Of a stretch of 64,000 nt of DNA, positions 1 to 8,035 are shown piece after piece. A program made the position numbers and the translations under genes. Under the pieces are notes generated by a model, which worked only from the letters and a program-made list of their open reading frames with translations, had not been told where the DNA came from and did not search any database. Position 1 is the stretch's first letter. Each line of letters opens with the position of its first letter. The stretch comes from CAVTPD01 sp963736575. GTDB lineage: Bacteria; Bacteroidota; Bacteroidia; Cytophagales; JAAEPT01. The stretch is taken from assembly GCA_963736575.1 (NCBI GenBank), contig CAVTPD010000003.1, positions 434,001 through 498,000 of the forward strand. The letters are read 5' to 3'.

Positions 1-1760
1 AAGGTTGCCCCACCCCACATTTCAACAGAGAAAATTTCTGGGTTGTTTTTAGCATAGCTTTCAGCAATAGCTAAAAGATCTCTAGACCTTACTCTGGTGG
101 CCAAAAGCGATTGATGTGCATCTCTAAAAGTGGTATCGGTAATTTTAACCGATTTTTCTTTTTTCAACCAATCAACAAATCCTTCTCTTCCTAAATCGGT
201 TAAGATATCTTTTGTTCCTTTTGGATAAATATCAGCTTTATCATAAGAAGGGATAATTGGCGTTCTAAATTTTTTATTAGGATCTGTGAATTTCACAGAC
301 GGATTACCGTTTACCGTGGTATGTCCTAAATATTTTAATGTTTTTGTTCCTCTGTCCAAGATTCTTGGCATTTGGAACAAACTAGGATTGTCTTTAATAA
401 AGTTTACCGTACAATCGCCACTTCTAAACGTTGGGTGAGATATTACATTCTTTAAGAAATGAATGTTTGTTTCTACCCCTCTAATTCTGAATTCAGAAAG
501 TGTTCTATCTAATCTTTCGGCTGCTCCTTTTAGGGTTCTGCCTTTGGCGGTTACTTTCACCAACATAGAATCGAAGAAAGGTGAAATTTTCATTCCAGGG
601 TAGGTACTACCTTCGTCTAAACGAATACCAAAACCAGCTGCATTTCTATAGGCGATTATAGTTCCGTAATCGGGTTTAAAATTCTCTTTGGGGTTTTCAG
701 TAGTTACACGGCATTGAACAGCAAAACCGTTTAATTGTACATCTTCCTGAGATAAAATAAAAATCCCTGGATCTGAAAGCTTATGCCCTTTTGCAATTAA
801 GATTTGAGAACGGACAATATCAACACCGGTAACTTCTTCGGTAATAGTGTGCTCTACTTGAACTCTTGGATTCACTTCAATAAAAAAGATATTCTCATCT
901 CTATCTACCAAAAATTCTACCGTACCAACATTATTATAATTAACCGCCTTAGCTATAGCAATAGCGTAGCCGTATATTTTTTGCTTTGTATCTTCTTTTA
1001 AATTAGGTGAAGGGGCAACTTCTACTACTTTCTGGAAACGTCTTTGTACGGAACAGTCTCTTTCGTATAAATGAACGATATTTCCATAATTATCGCCCAT
1101 CAACTGCACTTCAATGTGTTTTGGTTGATCGATAAATTTTTCTAGGAAAACAGTATCGTCACCAAAGAATTTTTCGGCTTCGGCTTTCGCTTCCCCAAAA
1201 GAACGTTGTAATTCATCTTCGGAACGAATAACACGCATACCACGTCCACCACCGCCAGATGCCGCTTTTAACATTACTGGGTAACCAATTCTTTTGGCTT
1301 CTGAACGAGCTATATCCGCATCTGTTAAGTCAACTTGACTGTCCTGAATAATAGGGACTTTGGCATTAATCGCTATTTGTTTAGCGGCCACTTTGTCTCC
1401 CATTTGTGCCATTGCTTCTGGCTCTGGACCAACAAAAATAACACCTTCTTCTCTACAGCGCGTGGCAAAATTTAAGTTCTCTGACAAGAAACCATAACCG
1501 GGATGAATAGCATCTATATTATGACGCTTTGCCAATTTTATAATTTCCTCAACATCTAAGTAAGGTTTTAATGGCTCTTCGTCAGATCCAATCTGATAAG
1601 CTTCATCTGCTTTATACCTATGTAGCGAATAGCGGTCTTCAAAAGTATACATGGCTACCGTACGGATTCCTAATTCCGAAGCAGCTCTTAGTATTCTAAT
1701 AGCAATTTCACCTCTGTTGGCTACAAGTATTTTATCCAGTTTTTTAAGTTCCTGTTCCAT
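1..1760 (-). CDS. pyc: Pyruvate carboxylase, N-terminal part (runs off window start)
   Basis: The gene starts at ATG 1758-1760 and runs leftward off the window, so only about 586 N-terminal residues are seen. Residues 9-22 (ILVANRGEIAIRI) open a biotin carboxylase domain; the ATP-grasp glycine loop SGGGGRGMR lies near residue 170 and EVNPRVQVEH near 298. Near residue 548 the metal-site motif TFRDAHQSL begins the carboxyltransferase domain, which separates this enzyme from acetyl-CoA carboxylase AccC. The family carboxylates pyruvate to oxaloacetate with ATP and bicarbonate. The biotinyl domain lies outside the window. No operon partner is visible; the next gene upstream reads the same way about 80 bp away. 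Confidence 0.95.
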   Translation of the reverse strand, partial: MEQELKKLDKILVANRGEIAIRILRAASELGIRTVAMYTFEDRYSLHRYKADEAYQIGSDEEPLKPYLDVEEIIKLAKRHNIDAIHPGYGFLSENLNFATRCREEGVIFVGPEPEAMAQMGDKVAAKQIAINAKVPIIQDSQVDLTDADIARSEAKRIGYPVMLKAASGGGGRGMRVIRSEDELQRSFGEAKAEAEKFFGDDTVFLEKFIDQPKHIEVQLMGDNYGNIVHLYERDCSVQRRFQKVVEVAPSPNLKEDTKQKIYGYAIAIAKAVNYNNVGTVEFLVDRDENIFFIEVNPRVQVEHTITEEVTGVDIVRSQILIAKGHKLSDPGIFILSQEDVQLNGFAVQCRVTTENPKENFKPDYGTIIAYRNAAGFGIRLDEGSTYPGMKISPFFDSMLVKVTAKGRTLKGAAERLDRTLSEFRIRGVETNIHFLKNVISHPTFRSGDCTVNFIKDNPSLFQMPRILDRGTKTLKYLGHTTVNGNPSVKFTDPNKKFRTPIIPSYDKADIYPKGTKDILTDLGREGFVDWLKKEKSVKITDTTFRDAHQSLLATRVRSRDLLAIAESYAKNNPEIFSVEMWGGAT

Positions 1761-1842
1761 AAATTTTTATATAGATAGCAAATAGACGATTCCACAACAA
1801 AACTATAAATTTTAGCTTTAAAGGGAGGTTTAAACCCGAAGT

Positions 1843-2640
1843 TTATCGGAAGTTTTTAAGAATACTAGTAAGCTCTTGTCTGTATTCTTCAAAATCATCC
1901 AAATTCATATGGGTTCCGTTTTCTATGGTTATTAATTGTACGTTGGAATTTAAGCGCGCCAACTTTTCGCTATGTAAATAAGGAATTTTTACATCTTTAG
2001 TTCCATGAAAAACAAAAATTGGGCATTGTAACGCAGATATGTAGAAATCTGTGCGCATTGGGAAACGCAATACCCAACGTAATGGCACTATTTTAAATTT
2101 CTGATTGGCCATTTCCATTATGCTGTAATAGGGCGTTTCTAGAATTAAAAGTGGAGCTTTAACTCTACTGGCCAAACTAGCGGCTATACCTGTGCCTAAT
2201 GACCTACCAAACTGAATAATATTTTTTCTGCCGTATTTTCGTAATAAAAAGAGATACACTTTTAAAGCGTCTTGTTTTAAACAACCCGGAAAAATACGGC
2301 CCGTACTTTTGCCATAACCTCGGTAGTCGTACATTAAGACATCATAACCATTGTCCGTAAAAATCTTATGAAATTTACCCCAAAACTCTAAGTTGTAAGC
2401 ATTTCCGTGGTGGTAAAGCACACAGCCTTTTGGGCTCTCTACTTTAAACCACAGCGCATTTAATAATTTACCATCCCAAGTTTCTATAAAAAGCTCTTCA
2501 AATTCGGTTTCAAAAGAAAATTCATGATCGGCGGGTAACTTTACCGGTTCAAAGATGTATCTATCCTGTCTTATGTATAGAAACATAATTCCTAAAAAGT
2601 ACACACTTACAAGAAATAAGAGAATCCAAATCCAAACCAT
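1843..2640 (-). CDS. Membrane-anchored alpha/beta hydrolase
   Basis: A 265-residue serine hydrolase with one N-terminal hydrophobic segment (residues 1-24), which suggests a membrane anchor with the catalytic part on one face. The oxyanion-hole motif HHGN is at 77-80, the nucleophile elbow GRSLG puts Ser at 147, and Asp216 (GTKD) and His244 (NGTH) complete the triad. The fold resembles the ABHD13/BEM46-like family of uncharacterised hydrolases; the substrate is unknown. It is divergent from the lytic transglycosylase gene (87 bp between starts), so the two may share a regulatory region. Confidence 0.85.
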   Translation of the reverse strand: MVWIWILLFLVSVYFLGIMFLYIRQDRYIFEPVKLPADHEFSFETEFEELFIETWDGKLLNALWFKVESPKGCVLYHHGNAYNLEFWGKFHKIFTDNGYDVLMYDYRGYGKSTGRIFPGCLKQDALKVYLFLLRKYGRKNIIQFGRSLGTGIAASLASRVKAPLLILETPYYSIMEMANQKFKIVPLRWVLRFPMRTDFYISALQCPIFVFHGTKDVKIPYLHSEKLARLNSNVQLITIENGTHMNLDDFEEYRQELTSILKNFR

Positions 2641-2727
2641 TGGTTTAAAAATAATAAAATGGATTTGAAATCCACTTTATTTCCTTTTGTTTACTTTCGG
2701 GAATAGTTTTTGAACTGGGGATAGAAT

Positions 2728-3522
2728 ATGTCTCGCTATCAAACAACGATATCGATCTTCCTAGTGTTGGTCATTCTTTCGGCGTACTACAAATACACGC
2801 AAGAAAAAAACAACACTTACAATTTTAAGACTATATCTTATTATCAGGTATATTCCTTAAACAAACCCAAAGAAATTTCTTTTTGTGGCGAAGAAGTCCC
2901 TATGCACAAAAAGCACGTGCAAGATAAAATTGATGAAGCTGTCTATCACTACAGCTCACTAAGAAGAAAAACCCACCGCATTATAAAAAGGGTGAATTAT
3001 TGGTTTCCTAAAATGGAAAAGATAATTGAACAGTATAACCTACCCGAAGACTTAAAGTATTTAGCCGTAGTTGAAAGTAACCTACGAAATGTGGAATCGC
3101 ATAAAGGAGCCAAAGGATATTGGCAGTTTATGGAAGGAACAGCTGTTTCTATGGGCTTAAACGTAAACGAAGAAGAAGAAATTGACGAACGTTTAGACCC
3201 ACTAAAATCTACCCGAGCAGCTTGTAAGTATTTTAGAATAGCCAACCGTCAATTTAATAATTGGTCATTGGCAGCAGCTTCTTATAATATGGGAATTACG
3301 GGTGTGCAAAGACAATTAGAGATACAACGCAAGGATTCTTATTTCGATTTGAAATTAAATTCTGAAACAGCTAATTATGTCTACAGAGCTATTGCTCTTA
3401 AAGAGATTCTAGAAAACCGAGCCAAATACGGTTTCTACGAAGAAGAACACCACTACCACGAGCCTTTAGAACAAGACGTGGAAGACACTAAATTGTTGAT
3501 GATTTCACCTTCTTTGTTTTAA
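2728..3522 (+). CDS. Lytic transglycosylase domain protein (SLT, MltD-like)
   Basis: A 264-residue protein with an N-terminal hydrophobic segment (residues 7-22) that is either an uncleaved anchor or signal peptide; no lipobox cysteine follows. The catalytic domain begins near residue 90. Glu116 in AVVESNLRN is the expected catalytic acid of family 1 lytic transglycosylases, followed by KGAKGYWQFM (126-135) and ASYNMG near 185. Such enzymes cleave the MurNAc-GlcNAc bond of peptidoglycan, leaving 1,6-anhydroMurNAc. No LysM repeats are present, unlike full-length MltD. It ends directly against the convergent toxin gene, whose stop codon is the next three bases. Confidence 0.88.
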   Translation: MSRYQTTISIFLVLVILSAYYKYTQEKNNTYNFKTISYYQVYSLNKPKEISFCGEEVPMHKKHVQDKIDEAVYHYSSLRRKTHRIIKRVNYWFPKMEKIIEQYNLPEDLKYLAVVESNLRNVESHKGAKGYWQFMEGTAVSMGLNVNEEEEIDERLDPLKSTRAACKYFRIANRQFNNWSLAAASYNMGITGVQRQLEIQRKDSYFDLKLNSETANYVYRAIALKEILENRAKYGFYEEEHHYHEPLEQDVEDTKLLMISPSLF

Positions 3523-3813
3523 TTAAACCAAAGCTTTTTGTCTTGATCCGCGGATATACAATAACTGAATCTCGCCTTTACGAGGTTTTACCCTGTAAAC
3601 TAATATTGTATGTTTATTAATTGGGCCTGATCGAATTTTCTTCTTTTTAGATTCTTTTAAAAGATTAGGGTATTCAGAAAGTTGATCAAAAAATTTAAAC
3701 GTCTGTTTCACAAAGTTCTTAACTTCCTTTTCACTCCACTCCTGAGACAAATAATCAACAATTGCTAAATAACCCTTTTTAGCCTGTGGAGTCCAAACAA
3801 TTTTCAAAGCCAT
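3523..3813 (-). CDS. RelE/ParE-type toxin
   Basis: A 96-residue basic protein with the ParE/RelE layout: an opening beta strand followed by A-x-x-G/D-L-x-x-I (AKKGYLAIVDYL, 11-22), a central helix, and a C-terminal hairpin ending LLYIRGSRQKA. Members either poison gyrase (ParE) or cleave mRNA on the ribosome (RelE); sequence alone does not settle which. Its ATG overlaps the end of the upstream antitoxin gene by 10 bp, the usual coupling of a toxin-antitoxin operon. The stop abuts the convergent transglycosylase stop without a spacer. Confidence 0.85.
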   Translation of the reverse strand: MALKIVWTPQAKKGYLAIVDYLSQEWSEKEVKNFVKQTFKFFDQLSEYPNLLKESKKKKIRSGPINKHTILVYRVKPRKGEIQLLYIRGSRQKALV

Positions 3814-4043
3814 TTATTAAAGTCTTTTTTTATTTCTTCATGAGAAATAAAATCACCTTTATCTGCTTGTTTTATTCCTGTTTCAATTTCTTCCTTTTCC
3901 TCTCCATTAATAGTATCCCACCAATCAACGTTTTCTTGCTTATTTCTATATTTTAAAATACTCTTGAAAACATTAATTAATTCTGGATCCGTTACCTGGC
4001 TTATCTCAGACTGAATCCATTTTATGTCGGTTTGAAGACTCAT
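3804..4043 (-). CDS. Antitoxin of the ParE-type toxin
   Basis: A 79-residue acidic protein. The C-terminal half (GIKQADKGDFISHEEIKKDF) matches the toxin-wrapping tail typical of Bacteroidota antitoxins paired with ParE-like toxins, where a helix is followed by G-D-x-x-x-x-E. The N-terminal half is helical and probably dimerises; no classical ribbon-helix-helix or helix-turn-helix is obvious. It is the first gene of the operon and overlaps the toxin start by 10 bp. The promoter must lie in the 174 bp shared with the divergent glyS. Confidence 0.78.
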   Translation of the reverse strand: MSLQTDIKWIQSEISQVTDPELINVFKSILKYRNKQENVDWWDTINGEEKEEIETGIKQADKGDFISHEEIKKDFNKWL

Positions 4044-4189
4044 AATTAATCAGATTTAATACTTCTAAAGTTAATCAATTAAACACCCGATTCATAAAAG
4101 TCAAGTTTAGCTTTTTAGCTAAATGTATACTTTATATAGATACATTCCCCATTCCTGATTACAGAAAAAAGATTTTCTACTTATTTATT

Positions 4190-4197
4190 TATATTTG
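4190..4197 (+). promoter_or_regulatory. glyS promoter, -7 element
   Basis: TATATTTG matches the Bacteroidota -7 consensus TAnnTTTG and lies 20 bp before the glyS ATG, so the leader would be only about 14 nt. No clear TTG-type -33 element is seen at the expected distance. Confidence 0.45.
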
Positions 4198-4217
4198 CGC
4201 TTTCAGAAAAAGACAAC

Positions 4218-5681
4218 ATGAAAGACGAAAATAAATTCAAGAAGATAATCGCACACGCGAAAGAATACGGTTTCATTTTCCCTTCCAGTGAAATTTACGA
4301 CGGCCTTCAGGCAGTTTATGACTACGGTCAATACGGGGTTGAGTTAAAAAACAATCTTAAAAACTTATGGTGGAAATCCATGACGCAATTACACGACAAC
4401 ATCGTTGGTTTAGATGCGTCAATTTTTATGCACCCAACTACTTGGAAAGCTTCGGGCCACATTGACAGTTTTAACGATCCTATGATTGACAACAAGGATT
4501 CTAAAAAACGTTACCGTGCCGATGTTCTTTTAGAAGACAAAGCTGCTGTATATGAAGACGCTGGTGATTTAGAGCGTTGCAAAGCGTTGTTAGAAAAATC
4601 AGGTAAGCTTTTAGAAGCTGAAAACTTAGAAGCAGTACGTGAATTAATTATTGAAGAAAATATAGTTTGCCCAATTTCCGGGACAGCTAACTGGACAGAA
4701 GTACGTCAGTTTAATTTGATGTTCTCTACCAAAATTGGTTCTGTTTCAGATGAGTCTAGTGTTATCTATTTAAGACCAGAAACGGCGCAAGGTATCTTTG
4801 TAAACTTCCTGAATGTTCAAAAAACGGGTAGAATGAAGATTCCATTCGGTATTGCACAAATTGGTAAGGCTTTCCGTAACGAAATTGTAGCACGTCAGTT
4901 TACATTTCGTATGAGAGAGTTTGAACAAATGGAAATGCAATTCTTTGTTCGCCCGGGTACTGAAATGGAATGGTACAACATGTGGAAAGAAACCCGTATG
5001 CAATGGCATAAAGCTATTGGTTTAGAACCGGATGACCTTCGTTTCCACGACCACGATAAATTAGCCCATTATGCCAATGCTGCTGTAGATATTGAATACA
5101 AATTTCCTTTCGGTTTTAAAGAAATGGAAGGTATTCACTCTAGAACAGATTTCGATTTAAAAAGCCACCAAGAATTCTCTAAGAAGAAACAGCAATACTT
5201 TGACGATGAGATTAGCGAAAACTACATTCCGTATGTAGTAGAAACTTCCGTTGGTGCCGATCGTTGCTTCTTGGCGGTATTCAGCAATGCTTTAAGAGAC
5301 GAAGAAGTTGGTGAAGGCGACAAAAAGAAAACAAGAACGTTCTTGAAACTTCATCCGGCCATTGCGCCTATAAAAGCGGCAATTCTTCCTTTAGTGAAAA
5401 AAGATGGCTTGCCAGAAGTTGCTACCGAAATCTTTAATGATCTTAAATTCGATCATAAAATAATTTATGAGGAAAAAGCAGCTATTGGTAAACGTTATAC
5501 CCGTCAGGATTTAATTGGAACACCTTTTTGTGTAACGGTTGATCACCAGACTTTAGAAGACGGAACGGTAACTTTGCGACATAGAGATTCTATGGCTCAA
5601 GAAAGAATTCATAAAGACGAATTACCTGCTTTATTGAACAAACATTGTTCTATAAAAAGAATCTTTGAAGAGATGGTATAA
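4218..5681 (+). CDS. glyS: Glycyl-tRNA synthetase (class II, homodimeric type)
   Basis: A 487-residue enzyme that charges tRNA-Gly with glycine for translation. It opens with the family signature FKKIIAHAKEYGFIFPSSEIY (split here at residues 7-27), has the class II motif 2 region around FGIAQIGKAFRNE, the glycine-binding stretch YLRPETAQGIF, and motif 3 near VVETSVGADRCFLAVF. The C-terminal anticodon-binding domain covers roughly 390-487 and ends KRIFEEMV. The length is slightly short of the usual 500 or so. This is the single-chain bacterial/eukaryotic-like type, not the alpha2beta2 GlyQS type. It is monocistronic; the downstream gene is convergent. Confidence 0.96.
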   Translation: MKDENKFKKIIAHAKEYGFIFPSSEIYDGLQAVYDYGQYGVELKNNLKNLWWKSMTQLHDNIVGLDASIFMHPTTWKASGHIDSFNDPMIDNKDSKKRYRADVLLEDKAAVYEDAGDLERCKALLEKSGKLLEAENLEAVRELIIEENIVCPISGTANWTEVRQFNLMFSTKIGSVSDESSVIYLRPETAQGIFVNFLNVQKTGRMKIPFGIAQIGKAFRNEIVARQFTFRMREFEQMEMQFFVRPGTEMEWYNMWKETRMQWHKAIGLEPDDLRFHDHDKLAHYANAAVDIEYKFPFGFKEMEGIHSRTDFDLKSHQEFSKKKQQYFDDEISENYIPYVVETSVGADRCFLAVFSNALRDEEVGEGDKKKTRTFLKLHPAIAPIKAAILPLVKKDGLPEVATEIFNDLKFDHKIIYEEKAAIGKRYTRQDLIGTPFCVTVDHQTLEDGTVTLRHRDSMAQERIHKDELPALLNKHCSIKRIFEEMV

Positions 5682-5746
5682 TGGTTTTGAGTAATACGTT
5701 TTGGGTAATGAGAACAGACTCATTGCTCAAAACCAAAAACTCACTA

Positions 5747-7165
5747 CTACTTCACATATACTTTTAATTCCCCTTGGCTTTCTACAAACCCAGAAAGTTT
5801 AAAGTTATCCAAATAAACCTCATCAATGTTCATGCTTTTTAAATCGAAGGTTACGGAAGTATTTTTCCCTTCAGCAAATGAGCTTCTTAAAAAATCGTTA
5901 ATGTTATCTTCTACAGAATCTAAATCTTCTTTTAACGAATAACGCATTTCCTTTTCCATTTTATCTTTAAACGTACTTTTGAAAACCCACGAAGCCAATT
6001 TCAGAATGGCTTTTTTCGTCTTAACATCGTAATCTAAGTCTTTCAAGTACAGTTCTTTTTTTTCAGAATTGAAAGAAGGAATCCCCGAAAGAAACACTCT
6101 ACCCGCTACATCACCCGAAATAAAAGACTCTATAACCAATTTATTTCCGTTGGCGTATAGATCCACGCTGTCAAGCTTAAACTTCTTTTTTCCGGCTTCG
6201 TATTCGGTACCTCCAAATTCATTATTAATAGCGTCTTTTAAATATTGGTACTGAATTTCAAAAGGCAGTTGTAAGTCAAATTGATCTTCTAAAGGCTGAT
6301 TAACTTTTAATGGAGGTAAATTTTTATTGGCTACCGAAATAGGTTTTTGTCCTAAAGTCACATCTATTAAAGAGGTAGTTCCCAGTGTAAAATACAAGTA
6401 TTTGGCATTTCCTTTAATGGGTGTTATTTCGAAATATTGAGGTTTAAATTGAAGCCAAGATTCGTATTCTTCGTTAATTAAATACGGCTGCTGCATTTCC
6501 GTATTCATTTGTTTGGCCCAATCGGTAATGCTTAAATTTTCCTGAAGTGCCTTGTCTATTTCTTTTTCCAACTCGTCTTCTGTAGAATCCATTACGCCGT
6601 CCATAATGGTTTGTAAAGGAATAGAGATAAACCCCAAACTTAATTGAGCATCGTTTAGTACCGTTGTTTTCAAAAACTCTGTTTTGGTTGCTAATTGCCA
6701 ATTCTCTTTAAAACTTAAAACCGTTGAAAAATCCAATAACGCATCAAAATTCACTTTTTTGCTGAAAAGAAAAGTACTAATTTTTAAATCTACATGAATC
6801 GGGACACGATAACTTAACGCATTTTCGCTTCCTTTTAAATCAAGATTTCCGTTACGGGTAATTTTAACATCTAGTTCACCCCAATCCGACTTAAGTTCGT
6901 CTTCAGACTTGTATAATTCTTCCTCTAAACCAGCAGAAATTTGTTCTTCTAAATAGTCTACCGAAACCATAAAGGGTATACGCAACTTAGATTCCCTAAT
7001 TGGAAGTTTATGATTTACATATTCTGGATCTGGTTTTGATGGATTTAATTTCTTAGCGCAGGAACTAATTACTACTGAAGAAACTATAAGGAATAAGAAT
7101 AGATTTATATTTCTTTTCGGAATAGAAAATAATAACCGGCTGGAAAGACTTTTAATACTTTTCAT
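5747..7165 (-). CDS. DUF4403 family lipoprotein
   Basis: A 472-residue envelope protein. After a hydrophobic signal segment (about 19-35), a lipobox-like VISSC places the lipidated cysteine near residue 36, so it is probably anchored in the inner or outer membrane. The rest is rich in short beta strands, with LRIPFMVSVDYLEEQI near the start and D-L-K-G and amphipathic repeats typical of DUF4403 proteins, whose tube-like lipid-binding folds resemble SMP/BPI domains. The function is unknown; a role in lipid contact or transport is inference only. It is divergent from the pterin dehydratase gene. Confidence 0.75.
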   Translation of the reverse strand: MKSIKSLSSRLLFSIPKRNINLFLFLIVSSVVISSCAKKLNPSKPDPEYVNHKLPIRESKLRIPFMVSVDYLEEQISAGLEEELYKSEDELKSDWGELDVKITRNGNLDLKGSENALSYRVPIHVDLKISTFLFSKKVNFDALLDFSTVLSFKENWQLATKTEFLKTTVLNDAQLSLGFISIPLQTIMDGVMDSTEDELEKEIDKALQENLSITDWAKQMNTEMQQPYLINEEYESWLQFKPQYFEITPIKGNAKYLYFTLGTTSLIDVTLGQKPISVANKNLPPLKVNQPLEDQFDLQLPFEIQYQYLKDAINNEFGGTEYEAGKKKFKLDSVDLYANGNKLVIESFISGDVAGRVFLSGIPSFNSEKKELYLKDLDYDVKTKKAILKLASWVFKSTFKDKMEKEMRYSLKEDLDSVEDNINDFLRSSFAEGKNTSVTFDLKSMNIDEVYLDNFKLSGFVESQGELKVYVK

Positions 7166-7222
7166 GTGTGTTGTTAACGCCCAGAATTGAAAATTAATAC
7201 CAAATAAACAAACTAAACGCTT

Positions 7223-7453
7223 ATGTGGAAAGAAACTAACAACAAACTAATACGCACTTTTGAGTTTAAGGATTTTGTAGAAGCTTTCGCTTTTATGACA
7301 AAAGTGGCTTTCTTTGCAGAGAAAATGAATCACCATCCTACATGGAGCAATACGTACAATACGGTTAGCATAGAACTTTCTACGCATGATGCCGGAAATA
7401 CGGTAACCGATAAGGATTGGGATTTGGCTAAAAAAATAGATAAACTACTATAA
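7223..7453 (+). CDS. 4a-hydroxytetrahydrobiopterin dehydratase (PCD/DCoH)
   Basis: A 76-residue protein, shorter than the usual 95-105 because the N-terminal strand region is reduced. The signature EKMNHHPTW (residues 33-41) contains the two active-site histidines, and TVTDKDWDLAKKID (61-74) is the conserved C-terminal helix with the catalytic Asp/Trp region. The family recycles the 4a-carbinolamine pterin formed by aromatic amino acid hydroxylases, and many bacterial copies have other pterin roles. It is 2 bp from the cyclophilin gene, so the two are co-transcribed. No phenylalanine hydroxylase is nearby. Confidence 0.88.
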   Translation: MWKETNNKLIRTFEFKDFVEAFAFMTKVAFFAEKMNHHPTWSNTYNTVSIELSTHDAGNTVTDKDWDLAKKIDKLL

Positions 7454-7455
7454 TA

Positions 7456-7890
7456 ATGACAGGAGAAATAGTTACAGAAAAAGGCACAATGAAATTGGAG
7501 TTTTACGAAAAAGATGCTCCAAATACCGTTGCTAACTTTGTTAAATTGGCTAAAGAAGGTTTTTACGACGGTCTTAATTTTCACCGTGTGCTTCCTAATT
7601 TTGTGATTCAAGGCGGTTGCCCTAACAAAAGAGGCGACGGCGGACCAGGTTACCACATTGACTGTGAATTAGACGGTGACAACCAATACCACGACAGAGG
7701 TGTTCTTTCTATGGCACATGCTGGTAGAAACACAGGTGGTTCTCAATTCTTCGTTTGCCACAGCAGAGACAATACAGCACACTTAGATGGAAATCACACT
7801 TGTTTTGGTAAAGTGGTGGAAGGTTTAGAAGTAATTGATGCTATTAAACAAGGTGACGCTATTACTACCATAAAAATTAACGAGAACTAA
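7456..7890 (+). CDS. Cyclophilin-type peptidyl-prolyl isomerase
   Basis: A 144-residue single-domain cyclophilin without a signal peptide, hence cytoplasmic. NFHRVLPNFVIQGG (41-54) carries the catalytic arginine and phenylalanine, and GGSQFFVCH (94-102) is the second active-site strand. It interconverts cis and trans Xaa-Pro bonds during protein folding. It is the second gene of a two-gene operon with the pterin dehydratase and is followed by a strong terminator. Confidence 0.95.
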   Translation: MTGEIVTEKGTMKLEFYEKDAPNTVANFVKLAKEGFYDGLNFHRVLPNFVIQGGCPNKRGDGGPGYHIDCELDGDNQYHDRGVLSMAHAGRNTGGSQFFVCHSRDNTAHLDGNHTCFGKVVEGLEVIDAIKQGDAITTIKINEN

Positions 7891-7917
7891 GCATTCATCT
7901 TCGTTCTTAAAAATGCT

Positions 7918-7951
7918 AATCCCGGGGTTTAATAAGCTTCGGGATTTTTTT
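7918..7951 (+). terminator. Terminator after the cyclophilin gene
   Basis: Inverted repeat AATCCCG (7918-7924) / CGGGATT (7940-7946) followed by a run of T to 7951, located 28 bp after the cyclophilin stop. Confidence 0.85.
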
Positions 7952-7971
7952 ATACGTCTATTTTAATATAA

Positions 7972-8006
7972 AAAAAGCAGTTAGGCCGTGTGCCCAACTG
8001 CTTTTT
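7972..8006. terminator. Bidirectional terminator for the convergent 8036-11089 gene
   Basis: An 11-bp perfect stem, AAAAAGCAGTT (7972-7982) / AACTGCTTTTT (7996-8006), with an additional GGC/GCC pairing inside the loop. The A and T arms make it usable from both sides; it lies 30 bp past the stop of the minus-strand gene. Confidence 0.85.
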
Positions 8007-8035
8007 AATCGCAAGGAAAATTAAAAAATCAACTA

